Positions 8,208-15,812 are shown, counted from the first letter of the stretch. The stretch: DNA of 34,775 nt from CAZMMV01 sp964637035 (GCA_964637035.1 CAZWTU010000009.1:1-34775); one strand, 5' to 3'. The notes: generated from the letters alone by a model not told the origin. Numbers and translations are program-made.

Positions 8208-8301
8208 CATAAGATCCTTCGACAAGCTCAGGATGACAAGAGTCAATATTGTTGTGTCATTCTGAGTAAAACAAGAATCTTATGTTTTACTCGGAATGAC
8301 A
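8208..8301. repeat. Inverted repeat cluster downstream of fabZ
   Basis: An arm at 8208-8238 (with CCTTCGACAAGCTCAGGATG) and a degenerate inverted copy at 8255-8284 (TGTCATTCTGAG... AATCTTATG) can form a long hairpin; a third fragment, ACTCGGAATGACA, follows at 8289-8301. The same family occurs at 3800-3855. This type of sequence is a widespread intergenic repeat in bacteria. Confidence 0.65.
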
Positions 8302-8336
8302 ACATAAAATCTTATTTAACCAACAATTAAGATTTA

Positions 8337-8381
8337 AAATAATCAGAAGCTAAGTTAAATTAACTTAGCTTCTGATTATTT
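8337..8381. terminator. Bidirectional terminator, 22-bp perfect stem
   Basis: Arms 8337-8358 and 8360-8381 are perfect inverted copies around a single base; the core is CAGAAGCTAAG / CTTAGCTTCTG with AT-rich ends. It lies between the convergent fabZ and the B12-mutase-like gene, so it can end both transcripts. Confidence 0.8.
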
Positions 8382-8394
8382 CTCTTATTTTAAT

Positions 8395-10047
8395 TTAAGA
8401 TTTGCGAAACATCTCATATCCTGCTTCATTTAAAAGTTTATTCAACCTTTCTTCTTCTCCTATTACTTTTCCATTGTCTTCATCATAAGCATATAATGCT
8501 CCACTTACTAATCTGGTCTTAAGTTTACCTTTAGCTATTTCCGAGCCTTGTAAATGTGGTGCATCTAATATTCCTATTCTAACTGCTTCGTTTAAGGTTT
8601 CTGGATCAGATAGGGGATCTTCTTTATCTGGGTTTAATGATTTTATAGCTTGTATTATCATATTTGCTTCTCTTAATAATACTTTTTTTCTTTCTAGTAC
8701 CTTTTCATCTTTAGCCATATTTATTGAACCAAGGAATTCATTTTTTAATATTCCTCGTACTATCATTGCAGACTCAATTATATCTTCTGCTTCGGCTGCA
8801 TGGTGGGCTTCACAATATCCTACTACATGGTATATATGAGGCTTTATTGCCATGGCTAAATAGGCTGAAGCTGCCAATTGCCCTTTGGCTTGATATAGGT
8901 TAGATGGGAAACTTGCAAGACCTGCCCTAGCCTGCCTGTAAACACTAAATTTTTCATCTACTAAGCTTTCTACTAGTTCTATTTTTGCCAACATTTTACC
9001 CAAATCCATTTCTGGAGAAATAGTTGCTGGCACATTAAACATATACTGTGCTATATAGTCTTTTACACCCATTTTTTTTGCATTATATGCAACTATATAT
9101 GCATCTGCTACAGCTATGGCATCATGGGCATCCCTTAAACTCCAATGATGTGGATCATTTACCTCTACTGGAATGTTTCTATGACCATGCCATCTCATTA
9201 CTTCTTGATTTTCCTTTATTGCGTCTATTAATTTTCTAGAACTTCTTTTATCTAGTTCACTATACCAAAATAAGGGTACAGCACACCAAGCATTATTTAT
9301 ATTTTTATTTAATACTTCAGCAAAAGGAATTATATTTTTTGTTCCACTATAGGACCTTAATAATGGGTAATTACCTTTTTGAGCAGCATTATAAAGTGCT
9401 TGAAAATCAGCTTCACACCTTAAAGGAACCCCTCCTGCACCGTCTAGTCTATTATCCATGTTTTCCTGATCAAAGAAAAACTCTTGAGCATTCTGATCCG
9501 GGGCAATGGAAATAATATCTATTACCTTTTCTTCTGAAATTTTTTCTATAGCATCTATGGTGTCTTTCATAGTAGTTAAACCGATATGATGTCTTAATAC
9601 TGGATAAGGATATTTTGATTTAATTCTAGCTATTATTTCATTTGGATAGGATTCTTCATTGGAGTAATCTATACCTTTTAAATATGCTATAACTTCATCT
9701 ACATCTTCACTTCCATTAAATATTTTTTCAAATATTCCTGATTCCACTGCTACTAAACTTGTTGGCTCAGTTCCACCAAATATCCAACTTATATTCTTTA
9801 AATCATTTTCTTCTATTTGATTTTTTAACTCTTGTAAGATTTTTTGAAGTGGTTCTGGTGTCAATCTGTAAGATAGGGCTACTATATCCGGTTTTTTTGT
9901 TTTTATAAGGTGAACTAATTCTTCAATTGTTTTACCTATGCCTATAAATTCTGTACTATAATTTTCTTTTGATGCTAAATTTAGATAATTCATAATACCT
10001 GCCACGTGTACACAATTACCTAAAGTTCCTGAAATAATTTTTTTCAT
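8395..10047 (-). CDS. Cobalamin-binding protein fused to a glutamate-mutase-like barrel, function unknown
   Basis: A 550-aa protein that appears to be a B12 enzyme. N-terminal residues 1-125 look like a B12-binding Rossmann domain: GTLGNCVHVAGIMNYL holds the axial-ligand candidate His14 and Gly17 of the DxHxxG motif, although Asp is replaced by Cys12. LSYRL (58-62) and FGGTEP (90-95) match the later SxL and GG elements. Residues about 180-480 resemble the TIM barrel of glutamate mutase epsilon-type enzymes (LDGAGGVPLRCEADFQALYN, NDPHHWSLRDAHDA). The ATG at 10047 overlaps the stop codon of the upstream opine-dehydrogenase-like gene by one base. An alternative TTG start is one codon earlier. 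The pair share a c-di-AMP-type riboswitch. The substrate is unknown, and whether it rearranges carbon skeletons or transfers methyl groups is open. Confidence 0.7.
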   Translation of the reverse strand: MKKIISGTLGNCVHVAGIMNYLNLASKENYSTEFIGIGKTIEELVHLIKTKKPDIVALSYRLTPEPLQKILQELKNQIEENDLKNISWIFGGTEPTSLVAVESGIFEKIFNGSEDVDEVIAYLKGIDYSNEESYPNEIIARIKSKYPYPVLRHHIGLTTMKDTIDAIEKISEEKVIDIISIAPDQNAQEFFFDQENMDNRLDGAGGVPLRCEADFQALYNAAQKGNYPLLRSYSGTKNIIPFAEVLNKNINNAWCAVPLFWYSELDKRSSRKLIDAIKENQEVMRWHGHRNIPVEVNDPHHWSLRDAHDAIAVADAYIVAYNAKKMGVKDYIAQYMFNVPATISPEMDLGKMLAKIELVESLVDEKFSVYRQARAGLASFPSNLYQAKGQLAASAYLAMAIKPHIYHVVGYCEAHHAAEAEDIIESAMIVRGILKNEFLGSINMAKDEKVLERKKVLLREANMIIQAIKSLNPDKEDPLSDPETLNEAVRIGILDAPHLQGSEIAKGKLKTRLVSGALYAYDEDNGKVIGEEERLNKLLNEAGYEMFRKS

Positions 10048-11165
10048 CAAGCAACTACCTCCTTGCCTTTTATGTGGATTTCGCCAGTTTGAGCTACTTC
10101 ATGCATCTCTGAAACTGTTAATCCGCTTAATCCTAATCGATTAATATTTCTCCCTTCCAAGTAGAAGTCTTTGCCTATCATTAATTCTGCTAAACTTATT
10201 ATGGAATTTATAGCAGGAGTATCTATATTTAATTCTCTTCCTATTGAAGCCATTGGCACTAAACTATAGGGAACATCTTCAAATATATATCTTATATTTA
10301 ATCCTTTTGGTGCCTGCAATCCATGATATGCTGGGTTGTTCTGTACAGTTTCATATAGATTGGATCCCTTTGCTCCGTAGGAATCGTATAGCCAGTCCTT
10401 GGCTGATAAAGTATCAATATGCAAAGCTTTACCTATGGCTACTCTTTCTTTATCCATTTTTTCTAAAAACTCCCCTATGGATTTTGTTATACCCTCTGTA
10501 TAATATTCAAAAGGTGCACCTCTTTCTATATGACCGCTATTTAAAAGTGTTGGAGCTGGATGAAATATTGCCCCATAATTATTGATACTTGTTTCTAATA
10601 CATCTTTTGCTGAAATAAACTGTGGGTAAGATCTCTTTAATAGATTTATAACATGATTAGTTTTTATAGAAGGTATTGCTGCCAAAGTAACTTCATTTTT
10701 AACTCTAAAGATATGTGCACTGTTACTGGAAGTAGCCCTACAAGCATATATAAAAGTTTGGGCCTCCGCTACTATTATATTTTTATCACAATTGTGTTTT
10801 CTAATAGTTTCATATACTTCTAATGCGCCGCCTGTTCGGCCTGGGTTTAGAACTATTATTTGTCCATCCCTAAGATGGGGTGCCATTTCTCTAGCTATTT
10901 CATAATGTCCCATAGCTGGAACTGTTACCATAATTACATCTACATCTTTTATGGCTTCTTTCATTAAATTTGTTACTTTGTTTAACTTTCCAATGCCTTT
11001 CTCTGCTCCTGTTAATGATATAATTGGTTTTTTGATCAGGGGTAATATATGCTCCAAGGTTCTATTGTATAGATTCACCTCATATCCTATCATGGCTAAA
11101 TAACCCGCCATTGCCATACCACCATTTCCTGCTCCTATAACACAATAGTTCAATTCTATTGTCAT
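10047..11165 (-). CDS. NAD(P)-dependent octopine/opine dehydrogenase family protein
   Basis: Family members reductively join an amino acid to a 2-oxo acid, or run the reverse reaction. The 372-aa protein starts with a Rossmann fold, VIGAGNGGMAMAGYLAMIG (9-27, GxGxxG at 11-16), then TVPAMGHYEIAREMAPHL (81-98) and NPGRTGGA. The C-terminal octopine dehydrogenase domain includes INNYGAIFHPAPTLLNSG (194-211), where His202 is the likely catalytic His, and FEDVPYSLVPMASIG (295-309). The ATG has AGGGGG about eight bases upstream. It is the first gene after the riboswitch and overlaps the B12 protein gene, which argues for one pathway. The actual substrates cannot be read from the sequence. Confidence 0.8.
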   Translation of the reverse strand: MTIELNYCVIGAGNGGMAMAGYLAMIGYEVNLYNRTLEHILPLIKKPIISLTGAEKGIGKLNKVTNLMKEAIKDVDVIMVTVPAMGHYEIAREMAPHLRDGQIIVLNPGRTGGALEVYETIRKHNCDKNIIVAEAQTFIYACRATSSNSAHIFRVKNEVTLAAIPSIKTNHVINLLKRSYPQFISAKDVLETSINNYGAIFHPAPTLLNSGHIERGAPFEYYTEGITKSIGEFLEKMDKERVAIGKALHIDTLSAKDWLYDSYGAKGSNLYETVQNNPAYHGLQAPKGLNIRYIFEDVPYSLVPMASIGRELNIDTPAINSIISLAELMIGKDFYLEGRNINRLGLSGLTVSEMHEVAQTGEIHIKGKEVVA

Positions 11166-11218
11166 GGAAAATTCCCCCTTTATTTATATTATTTTATTTA
11201 TAAACTGGTTTTTGGGTA

Positions 11219-11254
11219 CAAAAAATGCCATGGGCTTAAATACCATCATAGCAT
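11219..11254 (-). terminator. Expression-platform terminator of the riboswitch
   Basis: On the minus strand ATGCTATG (11254-11247) pairs with CATGGCAT (11232-11225), with an inner GG/CC pair in the loop, followed by six T. It lies between the aptamer and the dehydrogenase start. GGGC just 5' of it (about 11259-11263) can pair with GCCC in its loop region, which would make an alternative antiterminator. Confidence 0.7.
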
Positions 11255-11267
11255 GATTGGCCCTTAG

Positions 11268-11384
11268 TATACTTACGAGGTTAGCTGATGGATTCGGACA
11301 AAGGGTATCGCCCGTCCTTTTAAAAAGGATTCACCCCAAAAAATTGGTTCCCCCGCTTCATTAATCAAATGAATTCAGTAATAT
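11268..11384 (-). promoter_or_regulatory. ydaO-yuaA (c-di-AMP) riboswitch aptamer
   Basis: Read on the minus strand the leader has, in order, a short hairpin TTCATT-TGATT-AATGAA, then GCGGGGGAACCAA, GGGGTGAATCC, GGGCGATACCC, TTTGTCCGAATCC and CAGCTAACCTCGTAAG, which are the hallmark conserved blocks of the ydaO family. P1 can form between ATATTAC at the 5' end and GTAAGTAT at the 3' end. In this family ligand binding normally favours the terminator (OFF switch), and a terminator does follow. No B12 box was seen, so this is not a cobalamin riboswitch despite the B12 gene downstream. Confidence 0.88.
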
Positions 11385-11411
11385 TAAATTTTATTCTTCT
11401 ATACTAGAGTT

Positions 11412-11440
11412 ATTATATCATATTGTTTGAATTTTTGCAA
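11412..11440 (-). promoter_or_regulatory. SigA-type promoter of the riboswitch operon
   Basis: On the minus strand TTGCAA (11440-11435) and TATAAT (11417-11412) are separated by 17 bases. Transcription would begin near 11405, about 20 bases before the aptamer. Confidence 0.75.
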
Positions 11441-11644
11441 ATCTCTTTTTATTTAAATGTTTTTGGAGAGAACCATTACCTTTTTCTGGATATACTAATT
11501 CTTCTTAAGGCCCTATATTAACCCATATATAAAGGTTTACTTTAGCTTGTTTTTCTGATATTCTATATTCGGTCAAATAATTTATCAAGCCTTTTGCTTG
11601 GCATATTTATATACTATATTAGCTTTATATTAGCTATTATTGTT

Positions 11645-11674
11645 TTGCTACATTATACAACTTTTAAGTATAAA
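11645..11674 (+). promoter_or_regulatory. Possible promoter of the TauE/SafE permease gene
   Basis: TTGCTA and TATAAA are 18 bases apart, about 115 bases before the ATG. The remainder of the 11441-11790 gap is AT-rich and shows no gene or RNA that I recognise. Confidence 0.3.
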
Positions 11675-11790
11675 TACAGTATATATACATAACTTTTAAA
11701 AAATGTAATTATAAATAGGCAATTTAAAAATACAATTTAAAATGAACTTTTCAAATTTTCCAAGGACATTTTAACAGAGGAGACATAAGG

Positions 11791-12507
11791 ATGGTTAATT
11801 TAAAAGAAATATTATTTTTATCTATAGTACTTCTTGCTAATATTATGGAAGGAATTACCGGATTTGCAGGTACTATGCTTGCTATGCCCTTATCTATGAT
11901 ATTATTAGGAGTTCAAGAATCTAAAAGCATACTAAATATTGTTGCAATAATTGCAAGCACTATAATATTCACTTCGACATATAAAGACATTAATAAGAAA
12001 GAACTTTTAAAAATTGTAGTTCTAATGCTTATTGGAATGACTGGAGGAATATATATTTTTACAGTATTTCCGGCTTCAGGGCTTGCAAAGATATATGGAG
12101 TCTTAATTATATTAATATCACTAAAAGGGTTATTTGTTAAAAAACAAATTTCTTTATCAGGCATTGGACTGACTTTAGTTTTATTAATTGCTGGAATTAT
12201 CCATGGAATGTTTTTATCAGGTGGTGCATTATTAATCATATATGCAGTGGCTGTTTTGAAGGAAAAAGAAACTATTAGGGCAACCTTATCTCCTGTTTGG
12301 ATAATTTTAAATGTTTACATGCTAGCACAGGATTTATACTTTGGGAATATTACAATACAAGTAGTCAAATTAAGCCTTTATTCCTTTCTACCCCTGTTAA
12401 TAGCAATAGCTTTTGGCAATTATTTACATAAAAAAATGAATCAAAAGTTTTTTATAAACTTGACCTACTTTTTACTAATAGTATCTGGTATAACATTGTT
12501 ATTTTAA
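11791..12507 (+). CDS. Sulfite exporter TauE/SafE family (DUF81) membrane protein
   Basis: A 238-aa, very hydrophobic protein with about seven or eight membrane segments arranged as two halves, each starting with a glycine-rich turn (NIMEGITGFAGTMLAMP near residue 17 and AGIIHGMFLSGGALLIIYA near 134), as in the TauE/SafE family. Members export or import sulfonates, sulfite, sulfoacetate or other organic anions; the substrate here is unknown. GAGGAG precedes ATG 11791 by about ten bases. It is transcribed away from the riboswitch operon and followed by a small membrane peptide gene. Transport of a product or precursor of that operon is possible but is only inferred from position. Confidence 0.85.
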   Translation: MVNLKEILFLSIVLLANIMEGITGFAGTMLAMPLSMILLGVQESKSILNIVAIIASTIIFTSTYKDINKKELLKIVVLMLIGMTGGIYIFTVFPASGLAKIYGVLIILISLKGLFVKKQISLSGIGLTLVLLIAGIIHGMFLSGGALLIIYAVAVLKEKETIRATLSPVWIILNVYMLAQDLYFGNITIQVVKLSLYSFLPLLIAIAFGNYLHKKMNQKFFINLTYFLLIVSGITLLF

Positions 12508-12576
12508 TTTGATTTTTAAGATTATTTCTAGTATATTTAATGTACATAGACATAAGAAAGTAAATGAGGTGATAGT

Positions 12577-12714
12577 ATTTATAGAAAATATTTTGAACAA
12601 CCAGTTGATAAAAAAGCAAAAAGACGACAATGGATAATATTAATTGCAGGAGCTTCAATTGGATTAATTTTAGCTGTTATCGTATTTATTCTTATAATTC
12701 ATTTTTTCAATTAA
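12577..12714 (+). CDS. Small single-span membrane protein with apparent ATT start
   Basis: The frame encodes 45 residues: a basic N-terminus (YRKYFEQPVDKKAKRRQ) and one hydrophobic helix (about 19-42, rich in Ile, Leu, Ala, Val) ending HFFN. No ATG, GTG or TTG is available in frame after the stop at 12565-12567. ATT 12577 lies seven bases after GAGG of the sequence ATGAGGTGATAG, an ideal position for a start. The alternatives are a mutated start codon (a decayed gene) or a sequencing error. A GTG in another frame at 12569 gives only a 22-residue peptide without protein character. It follows the permease by 69 bases and ends before a strong terminator. The function is unknown. Confidence 0.5.
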   Translation: MYRKYFEQPVDKKAKRRQWIILIAGASIGLILAVIVFILIIHFFN

Positions 12715-12737
12715 ATAATAAGCCTTAAATTTCCTAA

Positions 12738-12782
12738 AATTAAAAGAAGATAATTTTGTTGCAAGATTATCTTCTTTTAATT
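12738..12782. terminator. Bidirectional terminator, 17-bp perfect stem
   Basis: AATTAAAAGAAGATAAT (12738-12754) pairs perfectly with 12766-12782 over an 11-base loop that itself can partly pair. T-rich sequence on both sides lets it end the permease/peptide transcript and the converging acetamidase transcript. Confidence 0.8.
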
Positions 12783-12812
12783 CCATATTAACTATTATAT
12801 GATTTAATATTT

Positions 12813-13721
12813 TTATTCCAAAATGTTAATAATTTCTTCAGTCTCAACTATATTATTAGGTATAGCTGCTCTTACAGTGTATTTAGGATTAACAACTTGT
12901 GAAATCCTCAAATCTACTGTTAAGCTTGCCATTATATAAGCTTCTTCCCACTGGATCTTTAAAGCCTTGGAAATATAATTAACGGCCTCTGTAGTTGCTG
13001 TATACATAGCTTCTTCCAATGTATCCCCTGAAGCAATTATAACAGTTTCTCTTTCTCTTTTTAATATAGGCCAATTGATTGCCTTATCTTTTAAAACATT
13101 TACCTCAAGTGTAACAAGCGCAGGTATTTCAAGTCCAGTAAAGCATACTTCTCCATCACCCATAAGAGCGTGACAATCACCAAGAGCCAATAAGCCACCT
13201 TTAGATTCTACTTGAAAATATAAGCTTGTACCTTTAACTATCTCCTTTGTATCCATGTTGCCACCGTGTTTCCAAGGGCTATTTGTTTGCCATTCTCCGT
13301 CATCTTCATGAGGAGCCACACCTATAACCCCTATCATAGGATTAATCGGTATTCTTTTACCAGCGAACAAAGCATGGTCATCTTCAATGTTAATAATACG
13401 CACTATAGGTTCTTTAACCTGGTTTCCTAAGGCTCCTTCATTTTTTACAACTACACAGACACCCTTATCTTCTACTTGAATATCTATAATTTTTACTTCT
13501 AAAATATCGCCTATTTCAGCACCTTCCACATAAATAGGACCAGTTGCTGGATTTAGAATATCATGATTTATCTCCTGGGGGGTCTGTTCTTCATTAATAA
13601 TTTGTTGAAAAAAGCAATCGTTTGTTTCTACTTGAAAAGTTTCACCAGGTTTTACTATGTCTATATAGGGCATATTATTTTTAAATTTATATATCACATC
13701 TTTGTAATCAATCTTTTTCAT
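12813..13721 (-). CDS. Acetamidase/formamidase family protein
   Basis: Family members hydrolyse short amides to ammonia and a carboxylate. The 302-aa sequence shows the family pattern: ETNDCFFQQI near the N-terminus, NPATGPIYVEGAEIGDILEV (57-76), the central region MIGVIGVAPHEDDGEW, then KHGGNMDTKEIVKGTSLYF and ALGDCHALMGDGEV, which carries candidate metal ligands. GAGGG precedes the ATG. It lies 71 bases downstream of the second ABC ATPase gene with no clear terminator between, so it is probably the last gene of the importer operon. Its substrate might therefore be an imported peptide amide or other amide; this is inference. Confidence 0.87.
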   Translation of the reverse strand: MKKIDYKDVIYKFKNNMPYIDIVKPGETFQVETNDCFFQQIINEEQTPQEINHDILNPATGPIYVEGAEIGDILEVKIIDIQVEDKGVCVVVKNEGALGNQVKEPIVRIINIEDDHALFAGKRIPINPMIGVIGVAPHEDDGEWQTNSPWKHGGNMDTKEIVKGTSLYFQVESKGGLLALGDCHALMGDGEVCFTGLEIPALVTLEVNVLKDKAINWPILKRERETVIIASGDTLEEAMYTATTEAVNYISKALKIQWEEAYIMASLTVDLRISQVVNPKYTVRAAIPNNIVETEEIINILE

Positions 13722-13792
13722 ATAGTTTCCCTCTTAATCATCTTTTATTTTTGTAATAAAATAATTAAAGCTAAATCTATAATTAATATTTT

Positions 13793-14773
13793 TTATTTTT
13801 TATCCATTCCTTTAACAAAATATGGACATGCGACAAAATGTTTATCTCCAGTATCTAGAAAATCAGGATTTTTTTGAGTACATTCATCAAATACATATTC
13901 GCATCGAGAAGCGAATCTACAACCTACTGGTGGATCTATAGGACTTGTAACTTCTCCTTTTATAATCTTCAACTCTTTACCTCTTAAAGATAAATCTGGT
14001 TCAGGTATTGCCTGTAAAAGAGCCCTTGTATATGGATGCATTGGTTTATCAAATAGCTTCTGAGTAGGAGCTTGCTCTACTGCCTTACCTAAATACATTA
14101 CCATTATTTCATCAGAAATATGTTTAACAACTGAAAGGTCATGGGTAACAAATAAATATGTTAAATTAAATTCTTCTTGAAGATCCATAAGAAGGTTTAA
14201 AATCTGAGCTTGAATTGACACGTCAAGAGCAGATACTGGCTCATCACAAACTATAAATTCAGGTGATAAGGACAATGCCCTTGCTACTCCAATACGTTGA
14301 CGCCTTCCCCCATCAAGTTCATGAGGATATGAGTTAGCTACTCTTCTTGCTAATCCCACTATATCCATCAGCCTACCTACTTCTCCATATATTTCTTTGG
14401 AACCCTTAAAGGTCTTATTGACAATCATATACTCTGCTATAAGTTCAGATACGGTCATACGAGGATTGATACTTGCATAAGGATCTTGAAATATCATTTG
14501 CATCTTTTGTCTCATTTTTTTCATTTCACGCTTATTATAATCAACTATACTTTCCCCATTAAATAAAATATCACCGTCTGTTGGTTCTAATAAGCGTAGT
14601 ATGGTTCTACCTAGCGTACTTTTACCACATCCAGATTCACCTACTACTCCAATTGTCTTACCTCTTTCAATCTTCATATTTATACCATCAACTGCATGGA
14701 GTTTTTTACTACCAACATCAAAATATTTTTTCAAATTAACAGTTTCTATTAATGGTGTATTAACCTGGGTCAT
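13793..14773 (-). CDS. dppF: Oligopeptide/dipeptide ABC transporter ATP-binding protein (DppF/OppF type)
   Basis: One of two ATPases powering the importer at the inner face of the membrane. Walker A is GESGCGKST (about 41-49), Walker B is FIVCDEPVSALD, the H-loop is VTHDLSVVKH and the C-terminal oligo_HPY extension contains a cysteine-rich segment (CRFASRCEYVFDEC). The ABC signature reads LDGGRRQRIG, with Asp in the place of the usual Ser; this variant also occurs in related clostridial DppF proteins as far as I recall. 326 aa is standard. The ATG overlaps the dppD stop by one base (TAATG). Confidence 0.93.
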   Translation of the reverse strand: MTQVNTPLIETVNLKKYFDVGSKKLHAVDGINMKIERGKTIGVVGESGCGKSTLGRTILRLLEPTDGDILFNGESIVDYNKREMKKMRQKMQMIFQDPYASINPRMTVSELIAEYMIVNKTFKGSKEIYGEVGRLMDIVGLARRVANSYPHELDGGRRQRIGVARALSLSPEFIVCDEPVSALDVSIQAQILNLLMDLQEEFNLTYLFVTHDLSVVKHISDEIMVMYLGKAVEQAPTQKLFDKPMHPYTRALLQAIPEPDLSLRGKELKIIKGEVTSPIDPPVGCRFASRCEYVFDECTQKNPDFLDTGDKHFVACPYFVKGMDKK

Positions 14774-15771
14774 TATTTCACCCCCCTATCACTAGTTACT
14801 TCATCATCAAATAAAAAACATCTAATCTTATGGTCTCCACCTACATTAATAAGCTCAGGATTTTTCTCCTTGCAAATTTCCATAACATGACTGCAACGAG
14901 AACTAAAGTTACATCCTATGGGCAGTTTTGTAGGGTCTGGCATTAAACCTGGTATTGGTGATAATCTTTTTGTGTTTTCCCTAATTTTAGGTACTGATCC
15001 AAATAAGCCTGTAGTGTAAGGATGATGTTTGTCTGATTCAAACATATCTTCAACAGAACAAATCTCTACGACCTCACCTGCATATACAACAGCTACATCA
15101 TCAGATGTTTGGGCAACTACTCCCAAGTCATGCGTTATCATAATCATAGCTGTATTTAGTCTATCTTTTAAGCCATCTATCATTTTTAAAACTTGTGCTT
15201 GTATTGTAACATCCAATGCAGTAGTTGGTTCATCAGCAATTAATAGTTCCGGCTCACATGCTAAGGCAATAGCTATAACTACACGTTGCTTCATACCGCC
15301 TGAAAATTGATGTGGATATTCAGTTTTTCTTGTTGGTATAATTCCAACAAGTGTAAGTACTTCATCCACCCTATCATTTACTTCTTGCTTTGACCATTTT
15401 GGATTGTGTAGCGCAATAGCCTCACCAATTTGATCACCAATATTTATTACTGGATTCAAACTTGTCATTGGATCCTGGAAAATCATTGCAATTCTATTCC
15501 CACGTATTTTTCGCATATCATTTTCTGATGTATTAAGAATATCAATACCGTCAAATTTAATACTACCATTTACAACTTTGCCTGTTCTTTCTGGTAATAA
15601 GTCTAGTATTGAAAGAGCCAAAGTTGTTTTCCCAGCACCAGTTTCTCCAACAATTCCTATTGTCTTACCCTTCCCAAGTTTAAATGATATATCATTAATA
15701 GCATTTACCGTTTCAAGATCTGTTTCATATACCACTTCCAAATCAGAAACTTCTATTATATTTTCACTCAT
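14773..15771 (-). CDS. dppD: Oligopeptide/dipeptide ABC transporter ATP-binding protein (DppD/OppD type)
   Basis: The partner ATPase of the heterodimer. Walker A GETGAGKTT (about 43-51), signature FSGGMKQRV, Walker B LLIADEPTTALD, switch His in MITHDLGVVAQ and the C-terminal oligo_HPY region with the cysteine cluster CNFSSRCSHVMEIC are all present. I choose ATG 15771 (332 aa) with GAGGTGG upstream; the GTG three codons earlier overlaps the ribosome site. It lies 41 bases after the permease gene dppC. Unlike dppF it keeps the standard signature, so this ATPase site is normal. Confidence 0.93.
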   Translation of the reverse strand: MSENIIEVSDLEVVYETDLETVNAINDISFKLGKGKTIGIVGETGAGKTTLALSILDLLPERTGKVVNGSIKFDGIDILNTSENDMRKIRGNRIAMIFQDPMTSLNPVINIGDQIGEAIALHNPKWSKQEVNDRVDEVLTLVGIIPTRKTEYPHQFSGGMKQRVVIAIALACEPELLIADEPTTALDVTIQAQVLKMIDGLKDRLNTAMIMITHDLGVVAQTSDDVAVVYAGEVVEICSVEDMFESDKHHPYTTGLFGSVPKIRENTKRLSPIPGLMPDPTKLPIGCNFSSRCSHVMEICKEKNPELINVGGDHKIRCFLFDDEVTSDRGVK

Positions 15772-15812
15772 ATTAACCACCTCTCTTTATTAGTTTCTTG
15801 TATTATAATATA

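Noticed and set aside
3441..8400. CRISPR-like repeats
   Set aside because: The repeats are few, unequally spaced, inverted and degenerate, and no cas genes are present.
11200..11400. Cobalamin riboswitch before the B12-dependent gene
   Set aside because: No B12 box or matching core was seen. All conserved blocks fit the ydaO c-di-AMP aptamer instead.
11791..12507. Permease under control of the riboswitch
   Set aside because: The aptamer reads on the minus strand and the permease is on the plus strand, about 400 bases beyond the aptamer's 5' end.
12452..12658. Minus-strand 68-aa frame
   Set aside because: Antisense to the permease end and the small membrane peptide, without a ribosome site.
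13563..13877. Plus-strand hydrophobic 104-aa frame
   Set aside because: Antisense to the acetamidase and dppF genes; its hydrophobicity is a by-product of AT-rich complementary coding.
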